Source: Pseudomonadota bacterium
GTDB taxonomy: Bacteria > Pseudomonadota > Gammaproteobacteria > Steroidobacterales > Steroidobacteraceae
DNA length: 60,871 nt
Direction: 5' to 3'
Assembly (NCBI GenBank): GCA_018241505.1
Contig: JAFEDS010000023.1
Span: 1-60,871, forward strand
The notes under the pieces are model-generated. The model did no database searches and was not told the origin of the DNA. It was given only the letters and a program-made list of their open reading frames with translations. Shown piece by piece: positions 1-8,596 of the stretch. Numbering within the stretch: the stretch's first letter is position 1; every line of letters begins with the position of its first letter. The translations under genes were made by a program, and so were the position numbers.

Positions 1-115
1 CGGCGGGCGTGGCGGCCAGCGCCGGGGCACCGATCGCTGTCGCGGCCATCATCGCAAGCGCCAAACGGACGGCTGCGGTGAGCATTTTCGAACCGGAGCT
101 GGCTTTCACGTTCAC
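1..115 (-). CDS. Secreted protein, N-terminal part only (runs off window)
   Basis: An open frame runs from a GTG at 113-115 to the left edge of the window. The GTG overlaps the pntB stop codon (GTGA), so translation is probably coupled to pntB. An ATG at 83-85 in the same frame is an alternative start. From that ATG the residues read like a Sec signal peptide: a short charged start, a hydrophobic run rich in Ala/Leu/Met, and an ALAA cleavage-type motif. Nothing of the mature protein is present, so no function can be assigned. The call rests on the frame, the overlap and the signal-like composition. Confidence 0.5.
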   Translation of the reverse strand, partial: MNVKASSGSKMLTAAVRLALAMMAATAIGAPALAATPA

Positions 116-1503
116 CCCACCGCCTTGATGGCCTGAATCAACTCGGCTCCCGCCTTCTGCGCGTCGCCATACAACATGCGGGTGTTGTCCAGGTAGAACA
201 GCGCATTCTCGATTCCCGAGAAACCGGCGCCTTTGCCGCGCTTGATGACAATGACATTCTTTGCCTTGTCGGCGTTCAGAATGGGCATGCCGTAGATCGG
301 GCTCGACTTGTCGTTACGGGCCACCGGGTTCACCACGTCATTGGCGCCGATAATGAGCGCCACATCCGCGGTTTCGAACTCGGAGTTGATTTCGTCGAGG
401 TCGGAAATCAGGTCATACGGCACGCCGGCTTCCGCCAGCAGCACGTTCATGTGGCCAGGCATGCGTCCCGCGACCGGGTGAATGGCGAACTTCACTGTGA
501 CGCCCCGATCCAGCAGCAACTGGCACAACTCCCAGATCTTGTGCTGCGCCTGCGCGACTGCCATGCCGTAGCCGGGGACGACAATCACCTTGGAGGCAAA
601 CGCCATCATGACGCCCACGTCGGATGCTTCGATGGGCTTCAGGCTGCCGGTGACCTCGCCAGTGGCTGCACCGCCGGTGTCGCCGAAGCCGGAGAACAAC
701 ACGTTGCCGAGCGATCGGTTCATCGCCTTCGCCATCAACTGCGTGAGCAGCGTGCCGGCTGAACCGACGACCGTGCCCGCGATGATCATTGCGGCATTGT
801 TGAGAACGAAGCCTTCGAACGCCACCGCCAATCCAGTCAGCGCGTTATACAACGAGATGACCACCGGCATGTCGGCACCGCCGATCGGCAGGGTCATTGT
901 CAGGCCCAGCAACAATGCCAACGCAAAGAACGCCGTAATGACGGGCGGCGTGGCAGCCAGACCAAACGCCACCATGCCACCCAGGATGAGCGCGGCGGCG
1001 AGCAGCAGCAGGTTGAAAATCTGCTGGCCGGAGAACCGGATGCTCTTGGTGATCAGTCCCTGAAGTTTGCCGAATGCGATGGCGCTGCCGCTGAATGACA
1101 CGGAGCCGATGATGCCGCCCACCACGGCGAGCGTGGATGTGGCGTAGCCCGAGCTCTCACCGCGATACAGCTCGACAGCGGCAATCGCCGCGGCCGCGCC
1201 GCCACCCATGCCGTTGTAAAGCGCAATCATCTGCGGCATGTCCGTCATGGCCACGCGCTTCCCGCTCCACCAGGCGAGCGCCCCGCCAACCACAATCGCT
1301 GCCAAAATCAGGTCATAGTTGGTCATTCCCGGATACAGGAACGACACCACTGTCGCGACCAACATTCCCGAGCCTGCCCACAGGATGCCGCTGCGGGCAG
1401 TGACGGGCGAGCTCATCCGCTTCAGGCCGAGAATGAACAGCGCGGCGGTGACGAAGTAACTCGCCTGGATGAGTGTTTCCCTGCTCAGGGCTGACGCATC
1501 CAT
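112..1503 (-). CDS. pntB: NAD(P) transhydrogenase subunit beta
   Basis: Beta subunit of the proton-translocating transhydrogenase, which reduces NADP+ with NADH using the proton gradient at the inner membrane. The protein has 463 residues, the usual family length. Residues 1 to about 270 are a series of hydrophobic helices. The C-terminal third is the NADP(H)-binding domain III with the GYGMAVAQAQ fingerprint near residue 310 and a later KRGKGAGFSG segment. The start codon overlaps the stop of pntA2, so the two are translationally coupled, and pntA1 lies just upstream. Family assignment is very secure. Confidence 0.97.
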   Translation of the reverse strand: MDASALSRETLIQASYFVTAALFILGLKRMSSPVTARSGILWAGSGMLVATVVSFLYPGMTNYDLILAAIVVGGALAWWSGKRVAMTDMPQMIALYNGMGGGAAAAIAAVELYRGESSGYATSTLAVVGGIIGSVSFSGSAIAFGKLQGLITKSIRFSGQQIFNLLLLAAALILGGMVAFGLAATPPVITAFFALALLLGLTMTLPIGGADMPVVISLYNALTGLAVAFEGFVLNNAAMIIAGTVVGSAGTLLTQLMAKAMNRSLGNVLFSGFGDTGGAATGEVTGSLKPIEASDVGVMMAFASKVIVVPGYGMAVAQAQHKIWELCQLLLDRGVTVKFAIHPVAGRMPGHMNVLLAEAGVPYDLISDLDEINSEFETADVALIIGANDVVNPVARNDKSSPIYGMPILNADKAKNVIVIKRGKGAGFSGIENALFYLDNTRMLYGDAQKAGAELIQAIKAVG

Positions 1504-1811
1504 CAGTGCGCCCCTTTGGCCGGGCCCTTACGCGCACCGCTGGACTTGAACATCTCCAGCATGCGTTCGGTGACGACGTAGCCGCCAACCGCGTTACCGG
1601 CTGCGAGCAGTACACCGATAAAGCCGATCGTCTTCTCGAGCGGCGTGTGCGCGCCGCCCAGCGCCACCATTGCGCCAACGAGCACAATGCCGTGCACGAA
1701 GTTGGATCCCGACATCAGCGGTGTGTGCAGGATGACCGGCACGCGGGAGATCACTTCGTAGCCAGTGAAAGCCGCCAACATGAAAATATAGAGTGCGACG
1801 ATACCGGTCAT
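1503..1811 (-). CDS. pntA2: NAD(P) transhydrogenase subunit alpha, membrane part (alpha-2)
   Basis: Short 102-residue membrane subunit corresponding to the C-terminal membrane segment of E. coli PntA. It supplies helices of the proton channel and pairs with PntB. Three hydrophobic stretches are visible, separated by polar turns, and the Met-rich segment near residues 25-50 (HTPLMSGSNFVHG) is typical. The gene is separated from pntA1 by one base and overlaps the pntB start codon. The alpha chain is therefore split into two genes, as in Rhodospirillum-type transhydrogenases. Confidence 0.93.
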   Translation of the reverse strand: MTGIVALYIFMLAAFTGYEVISRVPVILHTPLMSGSNFVHGIVLVGAMVALGGAHTPLEKTIGFIGVLLAAGNAVGGYVVTERMLEMFKSSGARKGPAKGAH

Positions 1812-1812
1812 G

Positions 1813-2940
1813 TCAGGCCTCTAGGGACTTACGGGTTTGTTCGTGTTTGATTTCGCCGTTGTGCGTGAGGCACGACTGTGCGAAGACTTCGTCCGTCCAG
1901 TCAATTTCCAGCTCACCGCTCTTGTTGATGGCGGGCCGCAGGAAGTTGAACAAGTTGCGCGAGTACATCTCGCTGGCGTTGTAGCCGAGCTGCGCGGGCA
2001 GGTTGACTGCGCCGATGATGCGCACGCCCTGGTGCTCGACGATCTCGCCGGCACGAGTGAGCTCGCAGTTGCCACCCTGCTCGGCGGCGATATCCACAAT
2101 GACCGACCCGGGCCGCATGCGCTCCACCGCGGCCCGCGAAATGATCTTGGGCGCCGGCCGGCCCGGCACCGCCGCGGTCGACACCACCGCATCGGCCGCG
2201 GCAATCCGCGAATCCAGCACTTCCTGTTGTTTGGCCTTCTCCTCGGCCGTCAGCTCGCGGGCATAACCGCCCGCGCCATCGGCGCTGACGCCCGTATCGA
2301 CAAACTTCGCGCCGAGCGATTTCACCTGTTCCTTGGTGGCACTGCGTACGTCATACGCTTCGACGACGGCACCCAGCCGGCGCGCCGTAGCGATGGCCTG
2401 CAGGCCGGCGACTCCCGCGCCGATGACGAGCACGGCCGAGGGCCTGATGGTGCCCGCCGCGGTGGTCAGCATCGGGAGGAATTTCGACAGGTTGTCGGCC
2501 GCAATCAGCACAGCCTTGTAGCCGGCGATGGCCGCCTGCGAGGACAGGGCGTCCATGGATTGAGCGCGTGAAATCCGGGGTACGAATTCCATGGCGAAAC
2601 TGGTGATGCCCCGTTCTTTCAAGGCCTTCACTTCGGCCTTGCGGCTGTAGGCCTGCATGTAGCCGATCACCACCGTCCCGGGTTTGAGGCGCGTAATCTG
2701 TTCGACAGACAAGGGCTGTACAGTCAGCAGAACTTGCGCCTGCTCCAGCAGCCCTGTAGGCGAATTGGCCCACTCTACGTTCTTATAGGTAGCGTCAGGA
2801 AACTGGGCACGAGTGCCCAGGCCGCTTTCAGCGAGCACTTTGGCGCCCGCCTGGGCGAGCTTGCCGGCGATTTCCGGCGTGAGGCTGACGCGCGTTTCTT
2901 GCGGCGCGCTTTCACGAAGTGCGCCTATAGTGACTGGCAT
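1813..2940 (-). CDS. pntA1: NAD(P) transhydrogenase subunit alpha, NAD-binding part (alpha-1)
   Basis: Cytoplasmic NAD(H)-binding domain I of the transhydrogenase, 375 residues, related to alanine dehydrogenase. The N-terminal lobe starts with the ETRVSLTPE motif. A Rossmann GAGVAGLQA turn lies near residue 175 and is followed by an acidic residue (EAYD) that fits NAD rather than NADP. AAGH-type membrane helices are absent because they are encoded by pntA2. An AAGGA ribosome binding site sits just upstream of the ATG. It is the first gene of the pntA1-pntA2-pntB unit. Confidence 0.95.
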   Translation of the reverse strand: MPVTIGALRESAPQETRVSLTPEIAGKLAQAGAKVLAESGLGTRAQFPDATYKNVEWANSPTGLLEQAQVLLTVQPLSVEQITRLKPGTVVIGYMQAYSRKAEVKALKERGITSFAMEFVPRISRAQSMDALSSQAAIAGYKAVLIAADNLSKFLPMLTTAAGTIRPSAVLVIGAGVAGLQAIATARRLGAVVEAYDVRSATKEQVKSLGAKFVDTGVSADGAGGYARELTAEEKAKQQEVLDSRIAAADAVVSTAAVPGRPAPKIISRAAVERMRPGSVIVDIAAEQGGNCELTRAGEIVEHQGVRIIGAVNLPAQLGYNASEMYSRNLFNFLRPAINKSGELEIDWTDEVFAQSCLTHNGEIKHEQTRKSLEA

Positions 2941-3028
2941 GCACGGTCCTTTCGGAGGTTTTACCGGATTTCACGCACACCCCTCGCGTGCGTTTGGAAA
3001 TCCTCAAGCGAATTAAGACGTTGCGACG

Positions 3029-3058
3029 TTGAATTCTTGCATAAAAGTGCTTTATCTT
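3029..3058 (+). promoter_or_regulatory. Possible sigma-70 promoter for the HNH gene
   Basis: TTGAAT at 3029-3034 and TATCTT at 3053-3058 are 18 bp apart, each matching four of six consensus positions. A start about seven bases later would fall almost on the ATG at 3068, giving a nearly leaderless mRNA. This agrees with the absence of a ribosome binding site there. Weak on its own. Confidence 0.3.
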
Positions 3059-3067
3059 ACAGCGCCC

Positions 3068-3742
3068 ATGCTAGGCATAGATCTAGACCGCGCCGATCTC
3101 GGCACCCAGGATGACTTGCGGATTGTCGCGAGCCCGGGAGCCCGTTCACTCTCGCAGCTTGTCCTGCGTACCGATATCGCCGGCATGCCCCTCGAATGGA
3201 TCGACTACAAGGAAGCAGCTCGACTGTACCATCAGGAACAGGTTGCTTATACCTGCGGTTCAGCACTCTACAAACTCTACGGTGGTGTCAACGCTGCGAG
3301 TGGACTGCGCACGGTCCTCGAAGTCAACTCCATCGTGGCGACCGTCGGGCATACGGGCAATCCGGGCAACACTCGGCACGACTATGTTCCGCCCTTGAAC
3401 AATCAGACCCTGTTCCGGCGCGATGCGTTTCTGTGCATGTATTGCGGCCTGCGTTTCCCAACACGCGAGCTGTCGCGGGATCACATCAGGCCGTTCAGTC
3501 AGGGGGGCATCGACGTCTGGACCAACGTCGTGACCGCCTGCCGGCGCTGCAATAACCAGAAGGCCTCGCGCACCCCCGAGCAGGCGAAGATGCAACTCAT
3601 CGCCGTACCGTTCACGCCGACCTACGCCGAGTACATTTTCCTCAAGGGACGGCGCGTGCTCGCCGACCAGATGGAATATCTGCTCGCCCATTTCCCGCGC
3701 ACGAGTCCGCTGCACGACCGGATCCAACGCTGGCTGTCGTGA
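3068..3742 (+). CDS. HNH endonuclease
   Basis: A 224-residue protein with a C-terminal HNH nuclease domain. The zinc-binding pairs CMYC and CRRC bracket the SRDHIRPFSQGG core, and the motif ends with NNQKASRTP, where the catalytic His and Asn are in place. The N-terminal half is not recognised. The ATG at 3068 is preferred; a TTG at 3029 in the same frame would overlap a promoter-like sequence. The gene ends ten bases before a flap-type exonuclease, so the two are probably co-transcribed. Proteins of this kind are found as stand-alone chromosomal HNH genes, and the role is unknown. Confidence 0.85.
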   Translation: MLGIDLDRADLGTQDDLRIVASPGARSLSQLVLRTDIAGMPLEWIDYKEAARLYHQEQVAYTCGSALYKLYGGVNAASGLRTVLEVNSIVATVGHTGNPGNTRHDYVPPLNNQTLFRRDAFLCMYCGLRFPTRELSRDHIRPFSQGGIDVWTNVVTACRRCNNQKASRTPEQAKMQLIAVPFTPTYAEYIFLKGRRVLADQMEYLLAHFPRTSPLHDRIQRWLS

Positions 3743-3752
3743 GTCGGCGCCG

Positions 3753-4643
3753 TTGATTTTCCTGATCGACGCGTCGGTGTATGTATTCCGCGCGTATCAC
3801 TCGGCCTATCCGGGCATGGCCGATCGCGATGGCAATCCCACTCACGCGGTATTCGGCTTTGCGCGCTTCATTGGCGATCTGATTGAGCGCATCCGGCCGA
3901 GCTACATGGCGGTGGCCTTCGATCAGCGCCGCGCCAACTCCTATCGCAGCCGCATCTACCCGGCCTACAAGGCGAACCGCGAGCCGCATCCGGTCGATCT
4001 GCTGGCACAATTCGAGCATTGCCGTGAGGTGTGCCGGTGCCTGGGCCTGGCGGTATTCAGCCATCCCGAATACGAAGCCGACGACATCATCGGCACGTTG
4101 TCCTGCCAGATGCGGGAAGCCGGCGTCCGCTCAGGATTCATCACGCGCGACAAGGACCTGGCGCAGTTGGTCCGTGACGGCGACCTCTTCTGGGATTACG
4201 GCGCGCGCGACCAGTTTGGCTATCACGACATCGAGCGCCACTACGGGGTTGCGCCGGAGCGCTTTGCGGATTACCTGGCGTTGACCGGCGATACCAGCGA
4301 CAACATACCCGGCGTGCCGGGCGTGGGCCCGAAAACGGCCGCCTCGCTCATGAAAGAGTTTGAATCGCTGGACGATCTGTACGGCAACCTGTCACGGGTC
4401 GCGGCGCTGAAGCTGCGCGGTTCCAAGACCCTCATTGACAAGCTGCGGGAATGCCGCGAGTCGGTATACCTCGCGCAGCAACTAACACGGATCACGTGTG
4501 ATATGGATCTGGGCGTCGGCGTTGAAGGCCTGCGCCGAGGCACTCCCGACCTGCCCGCCCTCGGTGGCCTGTACGACCACCTCGGGTTTGGGCCCTTCCT
4601 GCGCCGCCAGGGTGAGCGGCTGAGTCAGTTGCCGTCAGGTTGA
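3753..4643 (+). CDS. 5'-3' exonuclease, stand-alone PolA-type (ExoIX/Xni-like)
   Basis: A 296-residue protein equivalent to the N-terminal 5' nuclease domain of DNA polymerase I, with no polymerase domain. Acidic metal-ligand residues are visible at LIDASVYVFRAYH, the AFDQ segment, EADDIIGTL, TRDKDL and TGDTSDNIPG. The helix-hairpin-helix motif (GVPGVGPKTAASL) follows the last of these. Such enzymes remove 5' flaps or RNA primers. The start is TTG at 3753. The end overlaps the anti-sigma gene on the other strand by 19 bp (convergent). Confidence 0.9.
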   Translation: MIFLIDASVYVFRAYHSAYPGMADRDGNPTHAVFGFARFIGDLIERIRPSYMAVAFDQRRANSYRSRIYPAYKANREPHPVDLLAQFEHCREVCRCLGLAVFSHPEYEADDIIGTLSCQMREAGVRSGFITRDKDLAQLVRDGDLFWDYGARDQFGYHDIERHYGVAPERFADYLALTGDTSDNIPGVPGVGPKTAASLMKEFESLDDLYGNLSRVAALKLRGSKTLIDKLRECRESVYLAQQLTRITCDMDLGVGVEGLRRGTPDLPALGGLYDHLGFGPFLRRQGERLSQLPSG

Positions 4644-5266
4644 GGCAGAGCGCCGGTAATGCAGCCGAGCGGCTCGCCGGTGCCATCGGTACGGCGCGCC
4701 TCCAGGTGAACCTGGCGTCCGGCCAGCAATTGCGCCTCGATCTTCAAAAGCTGACTGCCGTCAGGTTGAATCCGCGACGAGTAGTCGCCGGCTGGCAGCT
4801 CGCGTTTCTCGGAGTCGAGTGCGGCAACCCGGAGGTCTTTTGAAATCCCCGGCACACGGAGGACAGCTAAGCGTGTATCTGACGCTAGTCGCACAGCGGT
4901 GCAATCGTCTGCACCGCGAGACACGGAAGGGAGGTTGAATACCACCGTCCGCGTCGAGTCCAGGTCCGTGGCCGTTGTGGCTTTTCCCAACCAGCCTCCA
5001 GTGGCTCCAATGACACCGGCACCCACGAGGGACGCGGCCATGCGCCAGTCGCCGAATGCGACCACCTTGCGCCGTGGCGGCAAGGTGCGCACCTGCGCGC
5101 TCTGACGCGGCATTTCCAACTTGATGGCACGCCAGACTTCGACGTCCGCGACGCACTCGGAGCAGCCCATCATGTGGAGCTCGAAAGCCTCCTGGGTACT
5201 CTCGTCGAGGCCGTTGGCAACATAGCCTGCGGCAGTCTGATTCGCTTTGAACTGTATGTGGTCCAT
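4625..5266 (-). CDS. Zinc-binding anti-sigma factor, single-pass membrane protein
   Basis: A 213-residue protein with the ZAS anti-sigma signature His-x3-Cys-x2-Cys (HMMGCSEC, H31, C35, C38) in its N-terminal cytoplasmic part. One transmembrane helix follows at about residues 74-94, then a periplasmic region of about 115 residues with no recognised fold. It starts eight bases after the ECF sigma stop codon, the classic arrangement for a cognate inhibitor. The periplasmic part is a plausible target for the proteases encoded upstream; that is inference. Confidence 0.85.
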   Translation of the reverse strand: MDHIQFKANQTAAGYVANGLDESTQEAFELHMMGCSECVADVEVWRAIKLEMPRQSAQVRTLPPRRKVVAFGDWRMAASLVGAGVIGATGGWLGKATTATDLDSTRTVVFNLPSVSRGADDCTAVRLASDTRLAVLRVPGISKDLRVAALDSEKRELPAGDYSSRIQPDGSQLLKIEAQLLAGRQVHLEARRTDGTGEPLGCITGALPQPDGN

Positions 5267-5274
5267 GGTCCTCC

Positions 5275-5928
5275 CTATACCTCACGAGTCGATTGCGCAG
5301 ACGCCGTCTCGCTGCCGGCCAGGCCGTGTCTGCGAAGGATGTCACCGAATCGCTGGCGCGCGCGCCAGAGGACCTGGTTGAACTGCATCTCTGTCAATTG
5401 CAACGACTCTCGAATGTCGGCCCGGGGCTCTTCATGGAGGTAAAATCGCTCCAACACTTCGCGGTCGCGCTGCACCGGCAGATGCACCATGAGCTCACGA
5501 ACGCACTTCGCGAGCTGCTCGTGGTCGAGTCGCTCCTCCAGCGACAGAGCCTCATCCTTGAGATTCGACAGCAGCTCACGATCATTGTCGTGCCGGCGTG
5601 AAAGCTCTCCGCGCCAATATGCGGTGGCGAGCTTGCAAGCCGTGCGATAGAGATAGCCTCCTAAATTGCTCGGGTCATCCAAACCTTCAGTACGGATCTT
5701 TTTGATCGCCTGCAGGAACGTGCGTTGCAACAGGTCCTCGGCCGCATCGCGTGCGATACGCCTGTGGAGGAATACCTGTAGCAAGGGCCTCCGATATCTC
5801 ACGTAAAGTTGATTTTGCAGGCCGGTGCGCTCGGCAACGGCCTCGACCAGGGATAAATCGCCGCTATCGCTGTTTTCGAGCGGTTTATCCGTGCGGAGGT
5901 CTGCCGGCGGTGATTCTGTATAGTTCAT
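5275..5928 (-). CDS. RNA polymerase sigma factor, ECF family
   Basis: A 217-residue ECF sigma factor. Region 2 lies around residues 35-85 (RYRRPLLQVFLHRRIARD, then AAEDLLQRTFLQAIKK). Region 4 lies around residues 135-190, with a helix-turn-helix ending in MQFNQVLWRARQRF. The ATG at 5926-5928 overlaps the TGA of the upstream subtilisin gene as ATGA, which fixes this start and implies translational coupling. An upstream ATG at 5964 is less likely. The downstream neighbour is its probable anti-sigma factor. Target promoters are unknown. Confidence 0.93.
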   Translation of the reverse strand: MNYTESPPADLRTDKPLENSDSGDLSLVEAVAERTGLQNQLYVRYRRPLLQVFLHRRIARDAAEDLLQRTFLQAIKKIRTEGLDDPSNLGGYLYRTACKLATAYWRGELSRRHDNDRELLSNLKDEALSLEERLDHEQLAKCVRELMVHLPVQRDREVLERFYLHEEPRADIRESLQLTEMQFNQVLWRARQRFGDILRRHGLAGSETASAQSTREV

Positions 5929-7124
5929 GGACGCGGTTCCCGCTGCGATCCTGGCTGGGTACAAACGCGCGCTCTCCGGCGTTCCGTTTCCAGAAGACAG
6001 GCGTCTGCTATCGGCACCCCATTCAGGTAGGGCGTCCGTGACCCAGGCTTCGAACGGCGCGGGGTAGAAACCATCCGCCCTTGTACAACCCTTGCCAGGA
6101 ACTCGTCAGTAGTCAATTTATCATAGGGCGGGCTCGACCATATGCCAGCTAATAATCCCGATAGAATCGCTGTGGAGTTTGAGCTCCCCTGTTCCAGCCG
6201 GTAATGGTCAGGGGCGCCTCCGGCTCCGATTACGCACGCGCTGGGCGCCCCGAGGTTGAGTCCTTCGGGCGCGACGGTCGTTCCTGGCGAGATCATGTCG
6301 TCGTTACCGATCGGTATGGCCCGGACGATTCTCCGGAAGGTATAGGCCGCAGGATAACCAGCCTGCGGTTCCCCCTTATTTGGCACGCTGGCAACCACGA
6401 TCGCAGGGTGACGTGCATCACGCTTGTCTGCAACTTCCGCAAACGCCTGATCCAGCTCAGGTGTGGTCGCGTACCAGTGTGAGCTGAAACTCAAAATCCG
6501 AGCTCCCATCCGTGTTGCATAATCCAACGCCCGTCTCAGGCGTTCGGGATTCGCGTCGTCGTTGACGCCCCGATTACAACCTACGACCCGCAGAATCATC
6601 AAACGCGCGCCGTCTGATCCGGGTGCCGCAATTCCGCTGCCGTTGTTTCTTTCTGCTGCGACCAGGCTGGCCATCAGCGTACCGTGACTGATCCGGGAGC
6701 GGCACTCGCCTTTGGGCGCGACATCGGGGCTGTTGTCCACGAAATCCCAACCATGGACATCGTCTACATAGCCATTGCCATCGTCGTCGGCACCCGGCTT
6801 GCCGTGCGCTTCGGCCTCATTGGTCCAAAGCTGACGGCGCAGATCTTCGTGATCGATTAAAGCGCCATCATCGAAAATAGCCACTGTGACCGGCGCAACC
6901 GCCTTGTGGTCGCTCCAGGCGAGCGACCCGGCAACATAATCAACCCACCAGAGATTACCGGCGTGATAGGCGCAATCGTTGTTGCGCGGATCGTCCACGA
7001 ACGGGGACGGAATCAGTGTTGAGCATGCAACGGGCTGGCACTGAAAAGGCGTCTCGGCCCGTCCGAGACCAAAGTCGCAGACAAGACACAACACCCAGGC
7101 AGCGCGGACGATACGGCTCGACAT
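5925..7124 (-). CDS. Secreted S8 (subtilisin-like) serine peptidase
   Basis: A 399-residue protein with an N-terminal signal peptide ending near residue 23. The subtilisin triad can be placed at D85 (IFDDG), H147 (SHGT) and S315 (GSSNSTA), with a likely oxyanion Asn at N249. The serine box departs from the usual GTSMATP but keeps the Ser. A Ca-loop-like run (GADDDGNGYVDD) lies near residues 111-122. Its stop overlaps the start of the ECF sigma gene (ATGA). The linkage suggests a protease acting outside the cytoplasm in the same signalling pathway. Confidence 0.88.
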   Translation of the reverse strand: MSSRIVRAAWVLCLVCDFGLGRAETPFQCQPVACSTLIPSPFVDDPRNNDCAYHAGNLWWVDYVAGSLAWSDHKAVAPVTVAIFDDGALIDHEDLRRQLWTNEAEAHGKPGADDDGNGYVDDVHGWDFVDNSPDVAPKGECRSRISHGTLMASLVAAERNNGSGIAAPGSDGARLMILRVVGCNRGVNDDANPERLRRALDYATRMGARILSFSSHWYATTPELDQAFAEVADKRDARHPAIVVASVPNKGEPQAGYPAAYTFRRIVRAIPIGNDDMISPGTTVAPEGLNLGAPSACVIGAGGAPDHYRLEQGSSNSTAILSGLLAGIWSSPPYDKLTTDEFLARVVQGRMVSTPRRSKPGSRTPYLNGVPIADACLLETERRRARVCTQPGSQREPRP

Positions 7125-7211
7125 CCAGCCGATTGTAGGTCATGCAGACGAGCCCGATATGCGGCCCGTCTGCACTTTCCCTTTCTCACCTGTCCGCGCC
7201 CGGCCCGAGGA

Positions 7212-7796
7212 CTACTGCATGTGAATGACACCGTTGTCGTCGAGTCGTACCGCGCCCGGGGACGCAACTGACTGCATCACAATGACTGCGGCAGGGCCCG
7301 TGCTCGAATTGCGGGGGAAAATGAGGACATGCTCGAGCTGCCCGTGAATGCGGGTGAGTCCGTACCAGTGGGCCTGCTCATAATACGGTTCGGTTGCCTG
7401 GGCATAATTCGACATCGCCAGGAAAGGCGAGCTGGCCTCCTGGCCCGGAATGCACTCAAAGTCGGCAGGCAATGTCTGAATATCGGTACCGGCGCGATAT
7501 TGCAGTTTCATGCCATTCCAGTTGGCCGCCCAGTGGCTGTTACCTACGTCCTCCGCCTGGAAGACATAACCGCCATTCGCATCGACGTTGTCGGCTGAAA
7601 TCTTGAATTTCAGGCCCGTGGCAACCCGCGCGGCCAGGCCGGCATGTTGCTCGGTGCAATTTTTGGCAACGGTCCATTCCTTGAAGAAATAGCCGGGAAT
7701 GGCGTTGGCGGCCCGGGCCGGGGCACCCGCGAGGGTGGCAATCAAACACTGGACGGCAACGGCGGAAGCCAGGGCGAACTTGCGGGAAAAGGGCAT
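7212..7796 (-). CDS. Secreted protein of unknown function
   Basis: A 194-residue protein with a clear signal peptide (residues 1 to about 29, ending ARA-AN). The mature part is rich in aromatic residues and contains two Cys (in KNCTE and FECIP) that could form a disulfide. No family is recognised. It lies between the CHAT-domain gene and the subtilisin gene on the same strand, 104 and 87 bp away, so it is probably part of the same unit. It could be a substrate or sensor for the neighbouring proteases, but nothing in the sequence proves that. Confidence 0.7.
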   Translation of the reverse strand: MPFSRKFALASAVAVQCLIATLAGAPARAANAIPGYFFKEWTVAKNCTEQHAGLAARVATGLKFKISADNVDANGGYVFQAEDVGNSHWAANWNGMKLQYRAGTDIQTLPADFECIPGQEASSPFLAMSNYAQATEPYYEQAHWYGLTRIHGQLEHVLIFPRNSSTGPAAVIVMQSVASPGAVRLDDNGVIHMQ

Positions 7797-7900
7797 GTGA
7801 ATCTCCTCGGTGAGCGGTGGGACATGGAAACCGCGGGGAGATCACTGCTGCAACCCGTGCGCTTATCTCAGGAAAGACGTCGCCCGATGGGTTGACGAGG

Positions 7901-8518
7901 TTAAATCGAGCTGTCGGGCCAGCCGTACAAGGCGAACGCCGCCCAGTTATGTGACCGGGTGGCCGCGTAGCTCTCGAGCTGTGCCCGGCGCAACGCTGTT
8001 GCCGCCGGCAGGCGCTCGGCCAGCAGATACTTGTAGAACACCTGCATGAATTGCGATGTCTCCTGGTCGTCTACCCGCCAGTAGCTCGCCAGCACGGCGC
8101 TGGAGCCGGCCTGAAGGAAAGCCTGCGCGGGTCCGAGGACGCCTTCGCCCGGTAACAGGCGGCCGCGTGAGGTTTCGCAGGCGCTGAGGACAACCAGCCC
8201 TGAATCCAACTTCAGGCCCAGGATGTCGAGAAGTCCGAAGGCGGAAGCGGTACCGTCCGCGCGGCGTTCCGGTGTGAGCGCAAGCGCTGACAATCGCGGG
8301 CGTTGTGAATCCACACGCGCGTGAGTTGCTATGTGGAGCAGGTCGACGCGCCCGTTGGCGGCCCGCCGCAGAGCTGTTGGCACTGCCGAGCAGCCGAGCA
8401 GCGTCTCGATGTGGCTCCCGGGGCGCACCTGTTGACTGAGGCGTGCCACCATCTGAACTTCAGCACGACTGCCGGTGAGCCGTGGTAGCGATTCGGTCCA
8501 ATCGGCGACTGTGCGCAT
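7901..8518 (-). CDS. CHAT protease, C-terminal catalytic part (downstream of an in-frame amber stop)
   Basis: This 205-codon segment is the C-terminal half of a CHAT (caspase-like) domain. The catalytic His (IATH, H66 of this piece) and Cys (LSAC, C114) are both present, as are the GEGVLGPAQAFLQAGS and ASYWRVDDQ segments. It is in the same frame as the TPR gene upstream. Codons between 8519 and 8596 are open and encode the expected GDPVF strand, so only the TAG at 8597-8599 separates the parts. An ATG at 8516-8518 could start a separate peptide, but there is no ribosome binding site of note. It is most simply the tail of one gene spanning 7901-11266. Confidence 0.75.
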   Translation of the reverse strand: MRTVADWTESLPRLTGSRAEVQMVARLSQQVRPGSHIETLLGCSAVPTALRRAANGRVDLLHIATHARVDSQRPRLSALALTPERRADGTASAFGLLDILGLKLDSGLVVLSACETSRGRLLPGEGVLGPAQAFLQAGSSAVLASYWRVDDQETSQFMQVFYKYLLAERLPAATALRRAQLESYAATRSHNWAAFALYGWPDSSI

Positions 8519-8596
8519 GGCGTGGACGGAGGTGGAGCCCGGAGCCGAGTCGGTACACTCGCGCTGCCAGTCGCTGACCCGGAATACCGGGTCACC

